From: Echinometra lucunter
Taxonomy: Eukaryota > Echinodermata > Echinoidea > Camarodonta > Echinometridae
Assembly (NCBI GenBank): GCA_029962745.1
Contig: CM057157.1
Location: forward strand, 194,032-258,031
Reading direction: 5' to 3'
Length of the DNA stretch: 64,000 nucleotides
Shown here: positions 57,319 through 64,000 of the stretch, piece after piece
Layout of the letters: each line of letters opens with the position of its first letter
Position numbering within the stretch: position 1 is the stretch's first letter
Program-made: the position numbers and the translations under genes
Notes under the pieces: generated by a model
What the model was told of the DNA's origin: nothing
Database searches by the model: none
What the model saw: only the letters and a program-made list of their open reading frames with translations

Positions 57319-58956
57319 TAACTAATACCCCCTCCCCTGCCACCCATATCATATGCATTTCCCATATTTGACATGAAGATGATCTAATATGTTCACATAC
57401 AAAAGCTACTAAAATTATGTTCAGTGCAAATAACATGATTGTTTCTTCATACCATTTTACATCATTACCTATCAGAGCAAAATCCTACCAAATATCCTGC
57501 CAATGGAGTTTAGTACAATGCTCAATCTCAAGAACTCCTTAATTCTGCCAAATTTTCTAATATTCTTATTAAACATTCAATTTTACACACAAACATATTT
57601 TGCAAGAATAGGAACAAACTAAAGAGAACCTCACGCAAGCCATAACTGATTTTTAGATAATTTTAACATCACAAATATTTTACAAATTAAATACATTTAT
57701 GCAAATTTTCATGACTTTTTTTTTTAATCAATTCAAAATCTCTTTTCAATCTTCATCTAAGTTCATCTCAACAGCACCAGCAATGAAATTGGGTATTACT
57801 CTAACAACAATGACATACCTCTAGTACTGGATCTAACATATATCATCTCTGCTTTTTACATACATTATGTACACAGTACAAACACACATTTTATCATGCA
57901 AAATCTCTCTTTCTGTGTGGGCTGAACTAAGAAATACATTTTCTCAAGTTTAATTCTTCCTGTTTGGAGTAGAAAAAATCTAGGGATGCCAATATCGCAG
58001 AAACACTGGAGGAGAGAAAAAAATAAAACCAATATGTTGTGGTAGTTTATGCCACTGAAAATCTATGAAATAACAAGCTTTTTTAGTCACAAGGTTGTAT
58101 GTGGCATCATTGCCTTCCTTCTTACACCCTGTCCATTTCTGGTTGTCTATCTTTATCAAAGAGTTGTGAAATTCTCTTGGTAGATACTGGTATTCATCAA
58201 TTGCTGGCATGAGGTTTACACAGCCTACCTATCATCTGTATTGCGCATTCTCTAGTCCCTGTATTTTTACTTGCCATGGGTCACTCACTACCTTGGATGT
58301 ATGGAACACATATGCATTGCAGCAGCTTCAGTACATGTTCCTTGAGTTGACTGTGACAATCCAATGTTGTATGCCATTTATAAACTACAGCTGCTGACAT
58401 GTCAAACAAACACTAAACTCAACATAACTCTGGTTAGGGACTATTAAAAATGCATGGCATCTGATCATGCTCAATAAGTTGAAACCAGAGGTATCACTGA
58501 AAATTGAAATGAAAGACTCTCTGGCTCTAGACAGACAAGAAAATTGTTCAAAATAACAAAGTATGAATGCAGTGACATATTCAACAATAGTGACAACACA
58601 AAATGATTATAATGATATATTGTTTTATATGCACATAACATTGAATATTGAAAAGCAACATCTTATTTTCCCTTTGACTAATAAAGTGCAGGCTACAGTG
58701 TACTTCAAATTTTCCCCCCACATTTGAATGAAAGTTCTCCCCATAATAATTGACATAATCATTCTACATTGTCAAAGTAAATCAATATGATTAGTACGTA
58801 GGGTAAGACACTTTCAAGCCTATTCATTTTAACAGTAATGCTTTAAATAAATATATATAAAAATGAATAATGATATTCATATCATCTAGACGAAGTGTGC
58901 AAATTAAAGAGAAAAAAAAACCCAGATATCACACAAACCCTTTTTTAAACAAAAAA

Positions 58957-59098
58957 GTGTTTAACCTCTGAAACTTTCAAGAAGCATCTTAAAACATTTC
59001 TGTTCACCTTCTAATTTCTTAAAAAGCACCTTAAGCACTCCACAGAGTGGATCTGGCGCTATACAAGTCGCATTTATTATCATTATCATCATATTAAA
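58957..59098 (+). pseudogene. L2/CR1-like LINE 3'-terminal relic
   Basis: Plus-strand TFKKHLKTFLF then a stop, followed by GGATCTGGCGCTATACAAG and a TTATTATCATTATC tail. The TFK..LKT.LF block plus the 'CGCTATACAAG' tail is the usual end of such LINEs. Confidence 0.6.
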
Positions 59099-59932
59099 AA
59101 AGAATAGGATGAATTTTATAAAATCTAAATGATGAAAAAAAATCACAAAACTAAGGTCTGAACAAGCATGAAGACTTGCGACCCAGAGTACATGAAAGCA
59201 GTGGAATGTCGCTCTTTTATTCTTACCAGATTTTTGTACAGAAAGAGGTACAAATTAAAACTTTTCACAGCTCTATCTTAAATTGTAAGGAATGGCTTCA
59301 AGGATGTATCTATATGTATATAGGTTTTTTAGTATAAAGCCCTACTTTGGCAAAAGAAAGAAAGTGACGAGTATAAATATCAAATTGATGAAAATATTTC
59401 TTTGACCAGGCCCTACAACATGGAAATCTGTGATCAGAAATATGTTGTTTGGCTGTTGGCTGAACTTGCTTTTTTTGCCAAAGTTTTCCAGGCAATTCTG
59501 TGTACTTGATTTCTTTTACCACCAAAATATTTCTGAAATGGGTCCAAATTTGTGACAAATGGCTTTGTCAGTGACATGGAGCATGACTAAACCTTTCAGA
59601 AAGTCTCCATTGTGGGTGGATCAAAATAATCGATGTCTCATCAATAATTACACTTACTGCATGTCGGTTGCTTTTGAAAGAGAAAATTGACCAGAAAGAC
59701 TGGTTTGTAACCATGCATGTAGGCAACTGTTAAATTGTTCGGCAGTATTAATTACAGGGTTCAAAATGTACTCAGCAGTTTCTCCATAAATAAGTTTCTA
59801 AGCCTACTAAACTACTGATGAATATGAGAGAGTGTTTGAATAGCGATACAAAAGGAAACTTCCACCAGAAAGTGTTAGATACAAAGTTGGTCCATTTAAT
59901 ATTTGATATAAACTAAGTTATCACCACACCTG

Positions 59933-60318
59933 CAAGAGCTGGCTCAGTCGGTAAAGCGTCTGCCTGTTGAACCAATGATCGTGGGTTCGAGTCCAACCCA
60001 AGCGGATGACTGAAGCCTAGGTTGTGTGTTATCGTGCCCCTCCCTTTTCATAGATGCAGGCTATGCTACAGTGGAAAACACTCCGCCCCTCGGATAGGAC
60101 GTTAAATGGAGGTCCTGTGTAAAGGAGAGTCACCACCTTTGCACGTTAAAGATCCCACTGCACTCTTCGTATAAGTGTAGGGGGAAACCCCGGTGTATGT
60201 GGTTCATCTGCACACCCCCAATCAGTGATATCGGGAGGAGAGACCTGAGGGTTACAGTGATTCAATTCGCTTTTTGCCTCCCAGGCACAGGCGACGCCGA
60301 ACCAAAATGATGATAATA
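59933..60318 (+). mobile_element. Long tRNA-derived SINE (about 385 bp), plus orientation
   Basis: A box GCTGGCTCAGTCGGTAAAGC, B box GGGTTCGAGTCC. The body matches 38341-38735 in inverted order along its full length, up to CAGGCACAGGCGACGCC. Tail GATGATAATAATAAC. Both copies look nearly full length. Confidence 0.88.
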
Positions 60319-60470
60319 ATAACTTAAAATCATTAGCTGATTGTGAAATGTTCCTTTGTCAGAGAAAATTAGAATGAAAAGGATATTTCTCCATCTACAT
60401 ATTTTGACAGTTCCCATCTTCAAAGAAGAGACTGGGTAACACTCAACAGTCGGCCGCTTTAACACCAGTA

Positions 60471-60685
60471 TGCACTGTTAGGGCCTATGCCCTTCAGCAG
60501 CCTGTCTGTGTGATCACCCTGAACAGACATCCATCACATCCTGTTTGAGTGTCCTGACCTTAGTCTACCGACAGGAAAAGAGGTGGACTTGTCTGATCCT
60601 GCTCTAGAAACCCTGACCTGGAACTAGCAGCTCTGGGATATTGTGTAGAGCAGCATGCAGACCGTACAAAAGAAGAAGAAGAAAA
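60471..60685 (+). pseudogene. LINE 3'-end relic with GAA tail
   Basis: A frame with HHILFECPDLSLPTGKEV resembles the cysteine/histidine region at the end of some reverse-transcriptase proteins (HILFECP). It ends with AAAAGAAGAAGAAG. Short and broken. Confidence 0.45.
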
Positions 60686-61220
60686 TTTCCATCTTTATAG
60701 GTACCAATTCTGAATGTCCAAAATCAACTCCTTACAGACTGTAATAACATTATATTACTTTTCTGGTTAACAAGCAGAGCTCACCCGTGTCTTAAGTTCT
60801 TCTCTCTTATCTGCTCCTGAAGTTGTAAAGTCCAAAGGAATCTGTTTCATACTCCCTCCTCCTTCTAGAGAACCATCAGCTTTTAAAGACACAAAGATTG
60901 ATTGTAGGAAAGCTTTTCTAGTTCACACATACAGAGAACTAATCCATGGTTTATTAAATTCTTCTCTCGTAACTACTCCAGTAAATTTACTTCTCTAAAA
61001 GAATCACCAGCACTTGAGACAATAAAGTTGAAATGCAGGAATAGTTTTCGGATAAACAAAAAGATGACGAGTGCTTCTCTGTGGTTCGTTGATTTTCTCT
61101 TTTTTAACTAAACCTTTAAACTGATCCCCTACAAGAATAGATTAAAGAGGCGATGAAAGGTTTACTCCAACATGATCTTTAGTGTTCTGAAAATCGGACA
61201 ACCAGATAAGGGAGTCTGAG

Positions 61221-61463
61221 TTATGAGGCATTAAGTTCTTCTTCCTCATCCTCATCTGTCAGTCCATTATTGATATCAGGAAACTCCACTGGTGTGGTGT
61301 TATTTGCTTCCACCTTCTCACCACCAGACTGGGTGTGGATAGGGGATGCAGACGCAGTGAGGGAGGGGTCCGTTGTGCTGTGCATGGGGGAGGGCTCCTC
61401 TCCATGAAGAAAACCTGCTTCATCTCGCAAGCTGTTGATTACATCTTCCCAGGCTTGGAGGAT
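61221..61463 (-). CDS. SNX7/30-like, terminal coding exon
   Basis: Begins ILQAWEDVINSLRDEAG, then a low-complexity tail and TAA. The helix end is conserved, while the tail is probably lineage-specific. Confidence 0.8.
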   Translation of the reverse strand: MLQAWEDVINSLRDEAGFLHGEEPSPMHSTTDPSLTASASPIHTQSGGEKVEANNTTPVEFPDINNGLTDEDEEEELNAS

Positions 61464-62056
61464 CTATATTCAACAAGACAGGGTGAATAGACAAGGCATT
61501 AAAATAACAAGGATAACACTGACTGCTTTTTAGGAGTAACAATTATAAGACCTGATAAAGCAGACATGATGCAGCAGTAACCATGCGTGACATATATGAG
61601 CACGACACAAAAAAGAGATTCTTCTTGCAGATATGATCAGAAAACTAATAATGCAAACCTTTCAAAAATCTAATGTTAATCTGATATTGTTCCATCATAG
61701 TTGCAGAAAAGATCTGATTCTAAAGGGGTTACAAATGAGATAACTATCACAGAGGGTGTATTTTAATATTTTCCTGCCGCTTTTAATGCTATCATTGTAA
61801 ATAAAGTAGATGCATCAAGTATTCACTATTTACTGATATTCAATAACTCTGACTAGAATGGGATATTGCATTTATAAACATGTACTGACATTGTCGTACT
61901 TACCCCAGTGTAACACATGATTTGTTGATAAGCCATACCACTCATCATCTCTTTCATATCTTTCCTTCTATTATGATGCCATCGTTCCATGTCTGCTTTG
62001 AGGTCAGCATTCGCACACTCTGCTCGATCGGAGTATACCTCTACCTCCTTCTGAAG
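61221..62056 (-). CDS. SNX30: SNX7/SNX30-like sorting nexin, last two coding exons
   Basis: Exons 61904-62056 (153 bp) and 61221-61463 (243 bp including TAA) are both phase 0, with CACAG/GTAAGT and ATATAG borders. They encode ADLKADMERWHHNRRKDM, GMAYQQIMCYTG and LQAWEDVINSL. This matches the end of the BAR domain in SNX7 and SNX30 (LKADxERWxxN ... YYExCLxAWExx), proteins that bind endosomal phosphoinositides and shape recycling tubules. A family-unlike acidic tail rich in Ser, Pro and Glu follows (about 65 residues, ending DEDEEEELNAS). The PX domain and most of the BAR domain must lie beyond 64000. SNX7 versus SNX30 cannot be settled from this part. Confidence 0.8.
61904..62056 (-). CDS. SNX7/30-like, penultimate exon
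   Basis: Begins LQKEVEVYSDRAECANADLK and ends MCYTG before GTAAGT. It forms a coiled BAR-domain helix. Confidence 0.85.
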
Positions 62057-62852
62057 CTGTGACACAGCAAACAAGAATCATAGTAAGTGGGATTAAGGTA
62101 CATGTATACACACATATGAAATGATACGAGATCAATTGTATCAAACCTGATCTACCTCACAGATCATCAACACCAGAAAGACAGAATAAAAGCATCATAC
62201 AAAGTCCAAAAGACTAGTAAAGCACAGAATAGTGTCTCCTTAGAAGATTAGGACTTTTCAATACCACAAAGAAATATTGAAATGAAATATCACATTCAAA
62301 ATAGAAAAAAGATATTTGGAAAACCAGACCAATCTAAATTACATGCCATCTTTTTTTCGTATTATTTCTTAATAGTAAACTTGAATTAAGCTGAGTGTAA
62401 ACATCAACTTTGATAAAAGAACACACATGTTTCAATATTCCCATATAACAAACCTCAAAATAGCATAGTTCTTGTCACATTATCTTTATCAAATTAAATC
62501 TAACTCATTCTCATAAACATATTTTATTTCATTCAATTCAAGAAAATTAATATCAATGAGCAATGAACAAGCAATCATTTCATATTTGGGATATTTCATC
62601 ATCAATTTGTAAAGCAGTACTGAAATTTCACAAAGAATTTCTAAAAGCTAACGAAAATAGTCTGAAAAGTGATTGAAATCAGCCAATGCATATAGGCATT
62701 TATGATCAGTGTGTAACAATGAGTGAAGAAAAAGACAAATTCAAAAGACACACAGCAGGGATGGCAGACTGCCCATGGTTAATACCAAACACTGTTTGCT
62801 CATTTGTAATTGTTTACAAGAAGGGCAAAAAATTCAAATTCAAGCTGCAATT

Positions 62853-63120
62853 ACTATGAACATGACGGACAAAGAAAGCGGACAAAATAAACAACCCCTC
62901 ATTCTACCCTTCACAATGGTTCTGGTAGTCAAAAGAACATCCCTTCACTGCCATTGTCTAAAATATGTGGAACAGGTGTCACATGCATATTCACCTGGAA
63001 CTACATGATTAAACATAATAGCTGTGATGGGATGTTCTTTTGACTACCAGAACCATTGTGAAGGGTAGAATGAGAGGTTGTTTACTTTGTCCGCTTTCTT
63101 TGTCCGCCATGTTCATAGTG
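62853..63120. mobile_element. 268-bp palindromic MITE, copy 1
   Basis: Ends ACTATGAACATGACGGACAA and (complement) CACTATGAACATGGCGGACA. The arms extend through AAACAACC, ATTCTACCCTTCACAATGG and TTCTGGTAGTCAAAAGAACA. No coding frame and no clear target duplication. Confidence 0.85.
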
Positions 63121-63446
63121 TTAATAACACAATCTACACTATCTACCAGTTTGCTTTACATTCAAAGGCTACAAAGGCAAACACTGCAAAACACAACCGG
63201 GATTCACAATACAGATTTGGGTAGCAAGTATGTAGGTACAGTCACAGTGATGGGGCAAATACCAGAATGACAGCAGACAAAAGATTCCTCGGCTAGTTCT
63301 GAGGTATTCAGACATTTGATGTCCAACACAATTTATTAACCAGTTGACTACTGAATTTTCAAATTCCCAAAGAATTACTACAGGGCAAATTGTGTTCCTG
63401 CAGGCAAGGGATTTAGTATTGTACATATGCAAAGATAAATGGCATT

Positions 63447-63715
63447 CACTATGAACATGGCGGACAAAGAATGCGGACAAAATAAACAACCTCTCATTCT
63501 ACCCTTCACAATGGTTCTGGTAGTCAAAAGAACAGCCCTTCACAGCTTTTATGTTTAATCATGTAGTTCCAGGTGAATATGCATGTGACACTTGTTCCAC
63601 ATATTTTAGACAATAGCAGTGAAGGGTTGTTCTTTTGACTACCAGAACCATTGTGAAGGGTAAAATGAGGGGTTGTTTATTTTGTCCGCTTTCCTTGTCC
63701 GTCATGTTCATAGTG
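63447..63715. mobile_element. 269-bp palindromic MITE, copy 2
   Basis: Same family as 62853-63120, with CACTATGAACATGGCGGACA at the left and its complement at the right. The asymmetric centre (CATGTAGTTCCAGGTGAATA) is in reverse orientation to copy 1, so the two copies are inserted in opposite senses. Confidence 0.85.
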
Positions 63716-64000
63716 ATTGGATCTAGCATCAGGGTCTTACATCACTTGGTCTCATTAAGCTCATTAGGAATATAATCAGATCTACTAAAATCATAGATGT
63801 GGACTAAAATATATGGGACAAACTAGCTTGCACTTGAACTGAGTTGGTTTGGAGTTAGACTGGCAGTGTGACGGTGATTCGTCTATAACAAATATAGTAC
63901 ATTCTTTAAATAACCTATTGAAGACCGAATTATCTGATTTCCAATGGACTTGATACACAAACCGCTTGGTTCCGATAAGCAATGGGTTAAGATATTAGAG

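Larger units (their letters stand above)
54975..61220 (-). other. Candidate long 3' UTR of the SNX7/SNX30-like gene
   Basis: Directly after the stop codon at 61221-61223, some 6 kb lack exons and have even AT-rich composition with few microsatellites. A minus-strand AATAAA (TTTATT at 54994-54999) lies near where simple repeats resume. Large 3' UTRs are common in this gene family in other animals. The SINE at 59933-60318 and two LINE relics lie inside, which argues for caution. Other polyadenylation sites closer to the stop are possible. Confidence 0.3.
62057..64000 (-). other. Intron of the SNX7/30-like gene
   Basis: From the acceptor at 62057-62058 to the window edge no further exon is recognised. 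Two palindromic MITEs of one family lie at 62853-63120 and 63447-63715. Confidence 0.5.

Noticed and set aside
59940..60010. A tRNA gene
   Set aside because: The A and B boxes continue into a 385-bp body shared with 38341-38735.

Overview
This is animal nuclear DNA, not a bacterial, viral or organellar region. Genes are split into short exons with canonical GT-AG introns, most of the window is non-coding, and short repeats are very dense. The recognisable genes are a lone fibrinogen-type lectin domain, a tandem pair of cytosolic sulfotransferases and the end of an SNX7/SNX30-type sorting nexin. Together with the wealth of palindromic MITEs and tRNA-derived SINEs, they suggest a marine deuterostome, most likely an echinoderm such as a sea urchin. 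The taxon is an inference; no marker in the window settles it.

Layout. 1-2100: short duplicated repeat modules and relics of LINE 3' ends. 2100-14269: first copy of a large repeated segment carrying FReD gene 1 (plus strand, exons 4336-9753). 14180-16587: nested SINEs and a 706-bp TTAA-flanked palindromic element, ending in a G run against a gap of exactly 500 N (16588-17087). 17088-32422: second, colinear copy of the segment with FReD gene 2 (exons 17783-27924). Copy 2 also holds a 5.1-kb terminal-inverted-repeat element that is absent from copy 1. A second gap of exactly 500 N follows (32423-32922). 32923-39000: repeats only. 39089-41767: four exons of a sulfotransferase gene lacking its last two exons (minus strand). 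42000-47700: repeats, including LINE reverse-transcriptase relics. 47765-52405: a complete six-exon sulfotransferase gene (minus strand, 311 codons). 52500-54950: microsatellites. 54950-61220: quiet AT-rich DNA, possibly the long 3' UTR of the next gene. 61221-62056: the last two coding exons of the SNX7/SNX30-like gene (minus strand), followed by its intron with two palindromic MITEs.

Two points matter most. First, the repeated segment containing the lectin genes is a contig bounded by two fixed-size gaps. It may therefore be an alternative haplotype rather than a true tandem duplicate. Second, whichever it is, the two lectin copies differ by about 26 amino acids but only about 5 silent codons, while the surrounding introns differ by roughly 2 percent. 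That is the pattern of diversifying selection on a recognition protein.

The mobile elements can be delimited unusually well. Several have an empty site preserved in a paralogous copy inside this same window.
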